Counted from the first letter of the stretch, positions 20,839 to 28,245 are shown. The stretch is 39,362 bases of DNA from a virus (IMGVR_UViG_3300003322_000743:1-39362); one strand, 5' to 3'. Program-made: numbers and translations. Notes: generated from the sequence alone by a model not told the origin.

Positions 20839-21567
20839 ATGAGCCATAATTGGTACGCTGTTATTACTGCCCCTATACTACTTGCCCGTGATATTTCAAG
20901 TACCCAAAAAATTTTGATCGCCTTAATCAGCAATCTGTCGAATGATAGAGGGTATTGCTTTGCGTCCAACGCTTATTTGGCCGAATGTATAGGCATCAGC
21001 GCCGGTAAGGTAAGCGAGGCAATTTCGGATCTTGAAAAGAAGGGATATTTGGGTCGAATAGTTCAGTTAAGACCGGACTCAAAAGAGGTAGAAGTAAGAA
21101 GTCTGGTTATCCTTGAACGGAGGGAGGGGTATCCCAAAACGGAGGGGGGTATCCCCGAAAAGGTGAAGACCCCTCCCTCCGAAAAGGTGAAAGATAATAA
21201 CAAAGTATTAAAAACAAAGAATAATAGAGAGATACCCCCCCTCACGAAAACGGAATCTGATTTTTGGCAGAAAGAAGAATTGAAATCCTATCCAATAGAA
21301 CACTGCCTGTTTATCGCTACCAACGATGACCGGTTTATGAGACATGCGACCAAAGAAGAATTGGAGCAATTCAATCTGCACCTTGAAAAAGCAGGAGTCT
21401 ATGAGAAAAACCCGGCAGATTACAAACGGCACTTTTCAAACATGAAAGCCAAGTGGCCTGAAAAGGTCAAACCGCAGGCGAAGGTTTTGGACATGGATGA
21501 ACTGAGCGAGAGGTCAAAGCAGCTTGACAACGATCCTGAATTTCAAAAATATTTAAACTCGTTATGA
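20839..21567 (+). CDS. Replication initiator (lambda O-like layout)
   Basis: The 242-residue protein has an N-terminal winged-helix domain (about 1-90; SSTQKILIALISNLSND, FASNAYLAECIGISAGKVSE, AISDLEKKGYLGRIV) of the type found in phage replication initiators. Residues 93-137 are a low-complexity Lys/Pro/Glu linker coded by repeats that look like an origin. The C-terminal about 100 residues are helical, with YEKNPADYKRHFSNMKAKWP. This two-domain plan with a repeat-bearing linker is that of lambda O, in which the N-terminus binds iterons and the C-terminus recruits the helicase loader. Start chosen at the first ATG after the leader terminator. Confidence 0.75.
   Translation: MSHNWYAVITAPILLARDISSTQKILIALISNLSNDRGYCFASNAYLAECIGISAGKVSEAISDLEKKGYLGRIVQLRPDSKEVEVRSLVILERREGYPKTEGGIPEKVKTPPSEKVKDNNKVLKTKNNREIPPLTKTESDFWQKEELKSYPIEHCLFIATNDDRFMRHATKEELEQFNLHLEKAGVYEKNPADYKRHFSNMKAKWPEKVKPQAKVLDMDELSERSKQLDNDPEFQKYLNSL
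21117..21246. other. Candidate replication origin inside the initiator gene
   Basis: Four copies of a G-rich element occur: ACGGAGGGAGGGGTATCCC (21117-21135), ACGGAGGGGGGTATCCCC (21139-21156), an inverse ACCCCTCCCTCCG (21169-21181) and an inverse GATACCCCCCCTCACG (21231-21246). CCGAAAAGGTGAA is repeated at 21155-21167 and 21179-21191. Between the third and fourth copies lies an A-rich stretch at about 21190-21230. Iterons plus an AT-rich segment within the linker part of an initiator gene is the lambda ori plan. Confidence 0.65.
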
Positions 21568-22109
21568 TCAACATACCCGCATTTGAACTACTGAGAAAGT
21601 TTAAGGAAGTCCTGCCAGAAACCGAAAGGCTGGTCCTGAAGAAAGTCAGGAACGTAGTTACTACGGATGAACTTGCTAAAATCTTCGAGAAGGGCATTGC
21701 AGGCGAATACGGGAAGTTTATTGCTGCCGACCCGCAGACCTTGCTTTCATGGGTAAGTAAGCATAATGCGGCTAAGAATAGCTCACAGAACTACCTGAGC
21801 GCCGGACTGCTGCCGGTTAACGCCAAAATGAGTCATCCGGATTATCCGCTGACCCCTCTGGACTGGCAGAAGGAGGTGAACAAGTGTTATCGAGCATTCT
21901 GCAATGGGGTTTTCTATGATAATTTTCATCCGTTGGTTTATACACAAATGCAAATGGACGATTACATAAGGCTGAATGAATATCTTGAGTATACGCAATC
22001 GGGAAATTTAGATCAGATCCATTTGGCGCAACAGAAAGCAGTAGGAAAAAAGTTTTCTCAGTTCAAAGAGCAGGGCAAGCAATACGTTTATTACATCAGC
22101 AACAATTGA
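21564..22109 (+). CDS. Hypothetical replication-region protein
   Basis: The 181-residue protein overlaps the initiator stop by four bases (ATGA), so it is coupled to it. The N-terminal half is helical (LLRKFKEVLPETERLVLKKV; TTDELAKIFEKGIAGEYGKF), followed by ADPQTLLSWVSKH and a Tyr/Gln-rich C-terminal half (DYIRLNEYLEYTQSG). The position directly behind an O-like initiator is that of a helicase loader (lambda P), but no ATPase or loader motif is visible. The role is inference. Confidence 0.6.
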   Translation: MINIPAFELLRKFKEVLPETERLVLKKVRNVVTTDELAKIFEKGIAGEYGKFIAADPQTLLSWVSKHNAAKNSSQNYLSAGLLPVNAKMSHPDYPLTPLDWQKEVNKCYRAFCNGVFYDNFHPLVYTQMQMDDYIRLNEYLEYTQSGNLDQIHLAQQKAVGKKFSQFKEQGKQYVYYISNN

Positions 22110-22130
22110 AGTACGTCAAAAACTAGCGAA

Positions 22131-22622
22131 ATGAAAGTACCGGAACAATTCAGGGTGAGAACAGGATCATTGGCCTCCGACTCATCATACGGCAATAGCG
22201 GTGCGTTTATCATCCCTCATTACAAAATATCCGGTTACTTTATCAACGTTATATCTGCAGAAGGCGAAGGATGGCAGCATGTTTCCGTTAGCCTGGTAAA
22301 GACTGTTCAGAAAGTCGGTAAGGCATATAAAAACATCTACGGAACAGTTGGTAATAAGGGCGGCGTAACGCAGTCGCGAAGGATTGATGAAGTAATTGAA
22401 ATGGTTGAGCGGTGCCCGACATGGGAAGAAATGTGTTTTGTGAAATCATTATTCTGGAACGATGAGGAAGCGGTGATGCAACTCCACCCGCCAAAAAGCC
22501 AATGGGTAAACAATCATCCTTATTGCCTGCATTTATGGAAGCCAATGAATGCCGAAATCCCACTCCCTGATTCACTAATGGTTGGTTACAGGGAGGCAAA
22601 TACGACAGAAAATGAAACATGA
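22131..22622 (+). CDS. Conserved phage protein (DUF7694-like)
   Basis: The 163-residue protein starts MKVPEQFRVRTGSLASDSSY and continues GNSGAFIIPH, then GEGWQHVSVSL, CPTWEEMCFVKSLFW and AVMQLHPPKSQWVN ending in HPYCLHLWKP. These phrases (GWxHVSVS, PTWxEMxxxKxxFW, QxHPP) are typical of a widespread phage family without a known function, which I remember as DUF7694. It probably folds as one small alpha-beta domain. It lies in a run of small early genes and overlaps the next start by 11 bases. Confidence 0.7.
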   Translation: MKVPEQFRVRTGSLASDSSYGNSGAFIIPHYKISGYFINVISAEGEGWQHVSVSLVKTVQKVGKAYKNIYGTVGNKGGVTQSRRIDEVIEMVERCPTWEEMCFVKSLFWNDEEAVMQLHPPKSQWVNNHPYCLHLWKPMNAEIPLPDSLMVGYREANTTENET

Positions 22623-22881
22623 TCTTTATACTGATGGCTTGCTTGAAATAGCATCCCTTTACCGGGAGAATAAGCCACTGATCCGGGATATGATTGCGCG
22701 TTTTGATAGCCCCGTAAGTGTGTTGGAAGAAATTTATCGCATATTGGTAAAGGAAAAGGAGATCGATCCGATCGAAAATCTACCGGAAGTAAAAAAGCGA
22801 GAGCTATGGAACGAGGCAGTGGTAAACCAGAAACGAAGACTATCAGTTGTAAAAGCCCTTTATGTACTTGAAATAATTTAA
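22612..22881 (+). CDS. Small helical early protein
   Basis: The ATG at 22612 (MKHDLYTDGLLEIAS) gives 89 aa and overlaps the upstream gene by 11 bases; the frame to 22582 has a weaker start inside that gene. The product is all-helical and charged (ENKPLIRDMIARFDSPVSVL; EVKKRELWNEAVVNQKRRLS). The first half loosely resembles an HTH but no clear motif is present. The function is unknown. Confidence 0.6.
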   Translation: MKHDLYTDGLLEIASLYRENKPLIRDMIARFDSPVSVLEEIYRILVKEKEIDPIENLPEVKKRELWNEAVVNQKRRLSVVKALYVLEII

Positions 22882-22884
22882 ACC

Positions 22885-23184
22885 ATGATTATCTACAAAC
22901 AAGTTTTGGATTTCAGATCGGAAAACATGCAGACAATAGAGCTGCCTCCTGTTTCGGAGATAATTTCCTGTGATTTTCAAGGAGAAAATCTTTGCTTATG
23001 GTATTCGTTTTCACCCGTCGAAGGGGAGATAATGGAAAAAAGAAATATTCTCATGTTGCGGACGGGAGAAAGTTTTACCAGCCATGAAGGATATATAAAA
23101 TTCATTGGTACGGCCCATGATCGGGGTCAATTACCGTTCGTTATTCATCTGTATGAATTTTTTTATTATAATGGAAAACCATGA
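22885..23184 (+). CDS. Small beta-rich conserved phage protein (DUF7352-like)
   Basis: The 99-residue protein reads YKQVLDFRSENMQTIELPPV, then ISCDFQGENLCLWYSFSPVE, RTGESF and YIKFIGTAHDRGQLPFVIHLYE. The pattern of Q-T-I-E-L-P, then a C-L-W-Y strand and a final F-x-x-H-x-Y-E strand is that of a common phage family without a known function, which I remember as DUF7352. Its TGA overlaps the next ATG (ATGA). Confidence 0.65.
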   Translation: MIIYKQVLDFRSENMQTIELPPVSEIISCDFQGENLCLWYSFSPVEGEIMEKRNILMLRTGESFTSHEGYIKFIGTAHDRGQLPFVIHLYEFFYYNGKP

Positions 23185-23516
23185 CCGAAGATTTTAAATC
23201 GACACACGATTTACCTTTCCTTTCCTGCCACTGGAATAACTCTTTCAATACCGAAGGTTGGCAGTTGTTCAAAATAGGCACCTGTAATGGTCAGTGGATA
23301 GCAACTGCTGATTCGTACGACATCCTTTCTGTTATCAATGAGCAGCCCGGGAACGGGCACTTTGAAGACGTGCTGCAATGGTTTGAGAATTCATGTAAAC
23401 GTGATGGCAAGGCATTCAGGATACTAGAAGTTTGGAATAAACGATTAGCTATTCACCTTGTAGAGAAAAGAGGGTTTACATATCAATCTGACGACGATTT
23501 AATAAAACGATTTTAA
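23181..23516 (+). CDS. Hypothetical early protein (111 aa)
   Basis: The protein is coupled to its upstream neighbour by ATGA. It contains aromatic strands in the first half (FLSCHWNNSFNTEGWQLFK) and ends with RILEVWNKRLAIHLVEKRGF, a phrase that recalls the last helix of GNAT acetyltransferase-like proteins, but no acetyl-CoA loop is visible. The function is unknown. Confidence 0.6.
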   Translation: MTEDFKSTHDLPFLSCHWNNSFNTEGWQLFKIGTCNGQWIATADSYDILSVINEQPGNGHFEDVLQWFENSCKRDGKAFRILEVWNKRLAIHLVEKRGFTYQSDDDLIKRF

Positions 23517-23518
23517 CC

Positions 23519-23830
23519 ATGCGCAAACTATTCAAATCAGTAATCGCAGAGAAGGCAATGGATGATTGGCCGATAGGATTTTACGGTAATAGCGGTATAG
23601 ATGGCAAGGATTATGCGGTAAGCACTCATTACCTGAGGGGAGACGAAGTGCCGGAGTCAATGATGGACGCAAAAACATCGTCTGAGCTTATTGCCGGCCT
23701 TTTAAATGCCTATTACCGGAACATGGATGTATCTGGCATGCCGGAGGCGGAAGTTCGAAATTTGGGCATCTATGACCCTTCTGAAGATGCCCCTGAATAT
23801 AACCCGAATCAAAGTGAATTCCCTTTTTAA
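23519..23830 (+). CDS. Hypothetical early protein (103 aa)
   Basis: A 103-residue acidic protein that starts two bases after the upstream stop. It contains DDWPIGFYGNSGIDGKDYAV, a helical segment (SSELIAGLLNAYYRN) and a Pro/Glu/Asp-rich end (IYDPSEDAPEYNPNQSEFPF). The F-P-F end is reminiscent of acidic C-terminal tails of single-strand-binding proteins, but the rest gives no support for that. Confidence 0.55.
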   Translation: MRKLFKSVIAEKAMDDWPIGFYGNSGIDGKDYAVSTHYLRGDEVPESMMDAKTSSELIAGLLNAYYRNMDVSGMPEAEVRNLGIYDPSEDAPEYNPNQSEFPF

Positions 23831-23841
23831 AAAACAGGACA

Positions 23842-24525
23842 ATGATTGAACTGCTGAAGATCGACTGCATGGAATATATGGCGACGTTACCAGACAAGGC
23901 GTTTGATCTTGCAATCGTTGATCCCGGATATGGAATAGGAGTATCGAAAAGAGAGTATATGGGAGGCGGAAAAGGCGGTACTTCAATGGTTATTCAAAAG
24001 AATGGATCTCGCTTGCAAGTCAAGAGAAATAAATATCTGCAAAAGGACTGGGACAATAAAAGAGCAGGCGATAAATATTTTAATGAACTTTTTCGGGTAA
24101 GTAAAAATCAAATAATATGGGGAGGAAATTATTTTTCGGATATGTTGCCGCCATCAAAAGGATGGATCGTTTGGAATAAAGAGCAATCAGGGAATTACGG
24201 TGATTGTGAATTAGCATGGACTTCTTTTGAAAGAGCAATTACGATGTATACTGTTCGGTGGAATGGTATGATTCAATATGATATGAAGAATAAAGAGGAT
24301 CGAATTCACCCTACACAGAAGCCTATTCTTTTATACAAACACATAATCACAGATTATGCGAATCGATCGGAAAGAATAATTGATACGCACGGTGGCAGTA
24401 TGTCGATAGCCTTAGCCTGTCATGATTTAGGATTCGATCTTGTCTGCTGCGAGAAGGATATGGATTATTTCGATGCGGCAGTAAAACGGTACAAAAATCA
24501 CATTAAGCAATTAAAAGCATTTTAA
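23842..24525 (+). CDS. DNA methyltransferase (N6-adenine/N4-cytosine type)
   Basis: The 227-residue protein has a DNA amino-methyltransferase fold with the catalytic motif first: AIVDPGYGIG (about 24-33), in which Gly replaces the second Pro of D-P-P-Y. A central part (NQIIWGGNYFSDMLPPSKGW) contains the W-G-G-N-Y phrase common in phage enzymes. The S-adenosylmethionine site comes last: HPTQKPILLYKHII, then IIDTHGGSMSIALACHDLGF (about 178-197) and CCEKDMDYFDAAVKRY. It modifies DNA, probably to escape host restriction. No cognate nuclease is adjacent, so it is likely an orphan enzyme. The changed motif may or may not affect activity. Confidence 0.85.
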   Translation: MIELLKIDCMEYMATLPDKAFDLAIVDPGYGIGVSKREYMGGGKGGTSMVIQKNGSRLQVKRNKYLQKDWDNKRAGDKYFNELFRVSKNQIIWGGNYFSDMLPPSKGWIVWNKEQSGNYGDCELAWTSFERAITMYTVRWNGMIQYDMKNKEDRIHPTQKPILLYKHIITDYANRSERIIDTHGGSMSIALACHDLGFDLVCCEKDMDYFDAAVKRYKNHIKQLKAF

Positions 24526-24842
24526 TGAGCCTGACCGCCTCCAAAATAACTGCAGATGCTCTTTTGATGCTGAAGGCGAAAGGTTGCCGCGTACGCCGTG
24601 TAAACAACGTAGGGGCATATAAGAAACGATCAAATCAAGTGATAAAAGGTCTTCCTGATATAATCGGATATTCACATAATGGCGTTGCTGTTTGGTGCGA
24701 AGTCAAGACACAAGGGGATAAATTAAGTAAAGAGCAAAAAGAAGAATTGCAGGATTGCCATGATAGAGGGGGCATTTCATTGATTGCTCATGAAATAAAC
24801 GGACAAACGACACTCACAAAATATGTAGACTATATTAAATGA
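24525..24842 (+). CDS. VRR-NUC domain nuclease
   Basis: The 105-residue protein consists of one VRR-NUC domain: VRRVNNVGAYKKRSNQVIKG, GLPDIIGYSHNGVAVWCEVK (the P-D and E-x-K residues of a PD-(D/E)XK site at about 44-67), then QGDKLSKEQKEELQDCHDRG. Free-standing phage VRR-NUC proteins are thought to cut branched DNA. It begins on the last base of the methyltransferase stop (TAATG). A helicase partner is not seen. Confidence 0.85.
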   Translation: MSLTASKITADALLMLKAKGCRVRRVNNVGAYKKRSNQVIKGLPDIIGYSHNGVAVWCEVKTQGDKLSKEQKEELQDCHDRGGISLIAHEINGQTTLTKYVDYIK

Positions 24843-24868
24843 GATTTGGAAAGATATTCCAGAACCTT

Positions 24869-24964
24869 ATTGGCGGTGGATGGGGAATAGTGTAAACTGT
24901 AACACATGGGGCTAATCCCCCTAAAGTCCGGCTTAACGCACCGGTTCCTCTGGTAGCCGCCAAT
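24869..24964. ncRNA. Candidate structured RNA 1
   Basis: ATTGGCGG (24869-24876) and CCGCCAAT (24957-24964) close a 96-base region. Inside lie GTGT/ACAC, GGGG/CCCC around CTAAT, and CCGG/CCGG stems. No protein-like frame covers it except an 18-codon frame (24839-24895) that overlaps the VRR-NUC stop. It lies in the 145-base gap before the zinc-ribbon gene. The strand and function are unknown. Confidence 0.4.
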
Positions 24965-24987
24965 TATTTAGTAACAGAATAAATGGT

Positions 24988-25194
24988 ATGAGTATGTACG
25001 AATGCGATAGTTGTGGACACAGGTTTCAAGAACCAAAACGAGCATATAGCTTTGAAGATGGCATGCACGCATCTGTGGTTGTAACAAGTGATGACCATAA
25101 CTTTTCAGAAATGGAATATCTGCATCGTGATTCATGGGAATACTGCCCAAAATGCGGAAGTGATATGATTGTTGATTTAAATGATATTGAATAG
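24988..25194 (+). CDS. Zinc-ribbon protein (68 aa)
   Basis: The product has two Cys pairs, CDSCGHRF (6-13) and CPKCGSDM near 54-61, enough for one zinc ribbon, separated by an acidic segment (SDDHNFSEMEYLHRDSWEY). Such ribbons often bind nucleic acid or partner proteins. It is flanked on both sides by non-coding stretches with strong pairing, an unusual setting in this dense genome, which raises the possibility that the protein binds one of those RNAs (speculation). Confidence 0.7.
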   Translation: MSMYECDSCGHRFQEPKRAYSFEDGMHASVVVTSDDHNFSEMEYLHRDSWEYCPKCGSDMIVDLNDIE

Positions 25195-25214
25195 TTCTTA
25201 AAAATTATTCGCTG

Positions 25215-25404
25215 GTAGGTGGTCGGGTGGCGCAGCCGTCAATAAGACACGTATGAGGTCAACGGGAGATAGAGCGCAGTGCTGCGGTTATGCCGTGCCG
25301 GGGTACAGGCCGAATCAATAAAAGAAGTGGCTGCCTTCCCACGGAAAGCTGTCATAAAAAGTAAGTAGGGGTGACGACCGATAAGCCGCTTGCCCGATAC
25401 CTAC
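25215..25404 (+). ncRNA. Candidate structured RNA 2 (about 190 bases)
   Basis: In a 242-base gap the two ends pair: GTAGGT (25215-25220) with ACCTAC (25399-25404), then TCGGG (25223-25227) with CCCGA (25393-25397). Further in, GCAGCC (25232-25237) pairs with GGCTGC (25330-25335). Local hairpins include CGCA/TGCG (25275-25286), TTCC/GGAA (25337-25347) and GTCA/TGAC (25352-25376). The stretch is G+C-rich compared with its neighbours and full of stop codons on the plus strand. A 37-codon frame on the minus strand looks unlike a protein. It matches no RNA class that I recognise; the strand is assumed from the surrounding genes. Confidence 0.5.
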
Positions 25405-25436
25405 AGCGATATTAAAAAGTAAAAAAAATAATCAAC

Positions 25437-25868
25437 ATGCCGATATTGAATTACACTACAAAGATTGATCCATGGAAAACCGTTAACGAGATTCAACAGA
25501 TACTTTTAAAACACAAGGTTTCTCACTTTTCAATTAAAAACGAAGGTAGTCGTCCGATTGCCCTTGCGTTCACAATTGAATATAACGGGATGCCACTGAA
25601 TTACCTTTTGCCATGTAATCATTCGGGCGTTTGGTCTTTAATGAAGTCGGATAAATCAATGGAGTCAAGGTTCAGAAACGAAGAACAGGCTTTTAGAACT
25701 AGTTGGCGTATTGTGAAAGATTGGGTAGATGCACAGTTAGCAATTGTACAGGCACAAATATCGCCGATTGAGGAGGTATTTATGCCATACCTTGTTATTA
25801 ACTCATCTGGCGAGACGCTCTCAAAAAAAATACTGGAAGGTGGCGGACTTAAACTTTTAACAAATTAA
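25437..25868 (+). CDS. Conserved phage protein of unknown function
   Basis: The 143-residue protein belongs to a widespread phage family: ILNYTTKIDPWKTVNEIQQI, then VSHFSIKNEGSRPIALAFTI, RFRNEEQAFRTSWRIVKDWV, AQLAIVQAQISPIEEVFMPY and a C-terminal LEGGGLKLL. The strictly ordered motifs show that the gene is intact. The family has no known function. It follows the structured RNA candidate after 32 bases rich in A. Confidence 0.75.
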   Translation: MPILNYTTKIDPWKTVNEIQQILLKHKVSHFSIKNEGSRPIALAFTIEYNGMPLNYLLPCNHSGVWSLMKSDKSMESRFRNEEQAFRTSWRIVKDWVDAQLAIVQAQISPIEEVFMPYLVINSSGETLSKKILEGGGLKLLTN

Positions 25869-25880
25869 ACCCCATCAACC

Positions 25881-26213
25881 ATGAATAAGACAACAGTATA
25901 TGTGCCTGTTCCGGTAACAGAGAGGCTTCCCGATTATGACAACTATGTTTTCTGGATAACAGAGAGCGGAGCTGGATTCTTTGAGGCATTAGATAAAGAT
26001 GGAAATCCTTGGCTTTATGATATGCTAGTAATCCACTGGCTTGAACCCCGCGAAGGCTATTTCCTCACTCCTGAAGAAATGAAAGAACGGGATAAAGAAA
26101 TAGATCAATTAAAAACATTGATTGAGATAGCCTATCACGAAGGAGCTACAAACGGCAAGAAAAGAAAAAATGCCAACAATTGGAATGATTTTAAACGGAC
26201 GCATAATCTATAA
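25881..26213 (+). CDS. Hypothetical protein with DUF551-like start
   Basis: The 110-residue protein begins YVPVPVTERLPDYDNYVFWI and continues to VIHWLEPREGYFLTPEEMKE. The order V-x-E-x-L-P, then an I-H-W-L-E-P strand, recalls DUF551-type phage proteins (which end in T-H-W-x-P). The C-terminal 45 residues are a charged helix. The function is unknown. Confidence 0.55.
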   Translation: MNKTTVYVPVPVTERLPDYDNYVFWITESGAGFFEALDKDGNPWLYDMLVIHWLEPREGYFLTPEEMKERDKEIDQLKTLIEIAYHEGATNGKKRKNANNWNDFKRTHNL

Positions 26214-26223
26214 TAATTGAGCC

Positions 26224-26517
26224 ATGACAGAACATGAAAAGCAATTGCAAGAACTAGCAGAACGCGAATACCCGGACGGAATAAATCATGTTCACCTACT
26301 AAGGAAGGGTTTCATTCGTGGTCTGACAATGAGGCTATTTAATTCCGCTGAGGAAACAATAAAGGGTAGAGCAGGTAAGTATGCAGAATCATGGAAAGTA
26401 GACATGGGGCCGTTTTGGGGATATACGGCAGTTCATTATACCAATGGATTTAAAGAAGCTCTTTCCTCCATAGAAGTAAAAGAAGATGACAGAAATGAGG
26501 CGATTATGACAGAATAG
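26224..26517 (+). CDS. Hypothetical early protein (97 aa)
   Basis: A small alpha-helical protein starting MTEHEKQLQELAEREYPDGI, with GFIRGLTMRLFNSAEETIKG and an aromatic segment (FWGYTAVHYTNGFKEAL). The pattern A-x-x-x-Y-P, followed by a helix with F-x-x-G, is seen in many small phage proteins of unknown function. It is the last gene of the early block. Confidence 0.55.
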   Translation: MTEHEKQLQELAEREYPDGINHVHLLRKGFIRGLTMRLFNSAEETIKGRAGKYAESWKVDMGPFWGYTAVHYTNGFKEALSSIEVKEDDRNEAIMTE

Positions 26518-26609
26518 TCTATGAAATGAATAACATTAAACGCTGAAAAGGAGAGCTTTGCCGTCCATTGGGATACTTTGCTTTCTTTTCTTGATTCCTC
26601 TACAGTCTT

Positions 26610-26640
26610 CCCCCTGGTTGTTCTCATCCGGGGGCTTTTT
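26610..26640 (+). terminator. Terminator between early and packaging genes
   Basis: CCCCCTGG (26610-26617) pairs with CCGGGGG (26628-26634) with one bulged T, followed by C and T5. It separates the early genes from the terminase small subunit. Confidence 0.75.
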
Positions 26641-26657
26641 CAATTCTTTAAATACCA

Positions 26658-26665
26658 TACCTTTG
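26658..26665 (+). promoter_or_regulatory. TACCTTTG box four bases before the terminase start
   Basis: TACCTTTG fits the -7 consensus TAnnTTTG exactly and is separated by AACA from the ATG at 26670. The T-tract of the preceding terminator lies where the upstream box would be. If it is a promoter the mRNA would be leaderless. Confidence 0.35.
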
Positions 26666-26669
26666 AACA

Positions 26670-27050
26670 ATGGCAGGCAGATACCCTTTTTTTGAAAGCC
26701 CCGAATTACTTCAACAGGCAATCGATCTTTATTTTAAAACGTGTGAGGCTGAAAAAAAGCAACCTACCATCACACGACTTGCATATGACCTTGGTTTTGA
26801 ATCACGTCAGAGCTTTTACGACTACGAAGAAAAGCCACAATTTTCTTACATAATAAAACGTGCACGCCTATTTGTTGAATCAGGATATGAAGCTAACCTG
26901 CAGAATGCTGCCTGCACCGGCGCTATCTTCGCCCTTAAAAACATGGGGTGGAAAGACAAACAGGAAATAGATACCCGATATCCCGAAGGCGTGAATATCA
27001 ACTTTGTAAAGAAAGGCGCAGATTACAACCCGGATGAAAAAAACGGTTGA
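26670..27050 (+). CDS. terS: Terminase small subunit
   Basis: The 126-residue protein has the helix-turn-helix of small terminase subunits: FESPELLQQAIDLYFKTCEA, PTITRLAYDLGFESRQSFYD (HTH) and YIIKRARLFVESGYEANLQN, then a segment that ends in FALKNMGWKDKQE. The ending G-A-I-F-A-L-K-N-x-x-W-x-D is a strong family mark. It recognises phage DNA and feeds it to the large subunit. It overlaps the large-subunit gene by 17 bases. Confidence 0.9.
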   Translation: MAGRYPFFESPELLQQAIDLYFKTCEAEKKQPTITRLAYDLGFESRQSFYDYEEKPQFSYIIKRARLFVESGYEANLQNAACTGAIFALKNMGWKDKQEIDTRYPEGVNINFVKKGADYNPDEKNG

Positions 27051-28245
27051 TATCGAATATTCCAATGTATTTGAGCGCAACCTCGACGCCTACGAATCAG
27101 GAAAGTACAGGGTGATCGCCAACCAGGGCAGTACGCGGTCAACAAAGACTTATTCGGTCTGCCAGCTTCTTTCCCTTTACATTCCATACAAATACCGAAA
27201 GTCGATCAGCATCGTAAGCCCCTCCTTGCCCCATCTCAAGCGGGGTGCTCGCCGCGACTTCCTGGAGATACTAGACAATGCCGGCATGTACGACGATAAT
27301 AATTTCAACAAGACTGACAATATCTATTACTACCCAAATGGGTCTTATGCCGAGTTCTTTGGTGTAGATGAGCCAGGCAAAGTACGTGGCCCCGGCAGAA
27401 ACATCCTCTTTGTAAACGAAGCCAATCTGATCACTCAATCGATCTATAAGCAATTAGCTATGAGAACTACCGATCTGATTTTTATAGATTTCAACCCGGT
27501 GGACGAATTAAATTATGTTTACGAGGTAGCGGATTACGCAGGCGGAAAAGATGAAAAGGGTAACATTATTAAACCATCAGTACTTATCCACTCTACATAC
27601 AAGGATAATCCGTTTCTTCCAATAGAGCAGGTGCATGAAATAGAAATGCTCAGAGATGCAGATGATGAAATGTGGAAGATATTTGGCCTTGGACTAAGGG
27701 GAAAGGCCACCGATATAATCTATACTCACTGGAAAATTGTGGACGAGCTTCCCATGAAAGGAGAGTTATTTGCCGGCCAGGACTTCGGATATAATGTTCC
27801 TTCGGCTTACGTTCTTTGTGAATATTACGAGGGTGCTATTTATGCGGACGAATGGATATATCAGCCCCGGCTGACTACAAATGATTTGTGCGAAAAGTAC
27901 AGCGATTTGGGCGTGAGCCGGACGATTGAAATATTCTGCGATAATGCCGAGCCAAAGACAATAGAAGAAATATGCCGGGCAGGTTATAATGCAATCCCGG
28001 CAGATAAGGATATAACGGAGGGAATACGCAAAGTAAAGTCAATGCCCCTGTATGTTACCAAACGGTCAACTAACCTGATCAAAGAACTGAAGGGCTATAA
28101 ATGGAAGACAGACAAAGCTGGCAAAGTAATCAAAGATAAAGACCGGGATGAGCCGGTAAAGTTCAATGACCACGCATGTGATGCGCTGCGCTATGCTGTC
28201 TTCACCAAACTGGGTAGTGACCGGTATTCATGGGTGGCATTTTAA
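27034..28245 (+). CDS. terL: Terminase large subunit
   Basis: The 403-residue protein has the ATPase part first: NQGSTRSTKT (Walker A variant, about 30-39) and NILFVNEAN (Walker B with catalytic Glu, about 122-130). The nuclease part follows: GQDFGY (about 247-252), IFCDNAEP (near 300) and FNDHACDALRYA (about 376-387), which supply metal-binding acidic residues. The family is Terminase_3-like, as in SPP1/HK97-type phages. It packages DNA into the prohead. The start is the ATG at 27034, inside the small-subunit gene. Confidence 0.95.
   Translation: MKKTVDIEYSNVFERNLDAYESGKYRVIANQGSTRSTKTYSVCQLLSLYIPYKYRKSISIVSPSLPHLKRGARRDFLEILDNAGMYDDNNFNKTDNIYYYPNGSYAEFFGVDEPGKVRGPGRNILFVNEANLITQSIYKQLAMRTTDLIFIDFNPVDELNYVYEVADYAGGKDEKGNIIKPSVLIHSTYKDNPFLPIEQVHEIEMLRDADDEMWKIFGLGLRGKATDIIYTHWKIVDELPMKGELFAGQDFGYNVPSAYVLCEYYEGAIYADEWIYQPRLTTNDLCEKYSDLGVSRTIEIFCDNAEPKTIEEICRAGYNAIPADKDITEGIRKVKSMPLYVTKRSTNLIKELKGYKWKTDKAGKVIKDKDRDEPVKFNDHACDALRYAVFTKLGSDRYSWVAF

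Noticed and set aside
24839-24895. 18-codon frame after the VRR-NUC gene (ATGA overlap)
   Set aside because: Very short, overlaps the structured element and has no sign of conservation visible.
25215-25404. tRNA or tmRNA
   Set aside because: No cloverleaf with a T-arm GGTTC-type segment or a proper anticodon arm could be formed; pairing at the ends is of another type.
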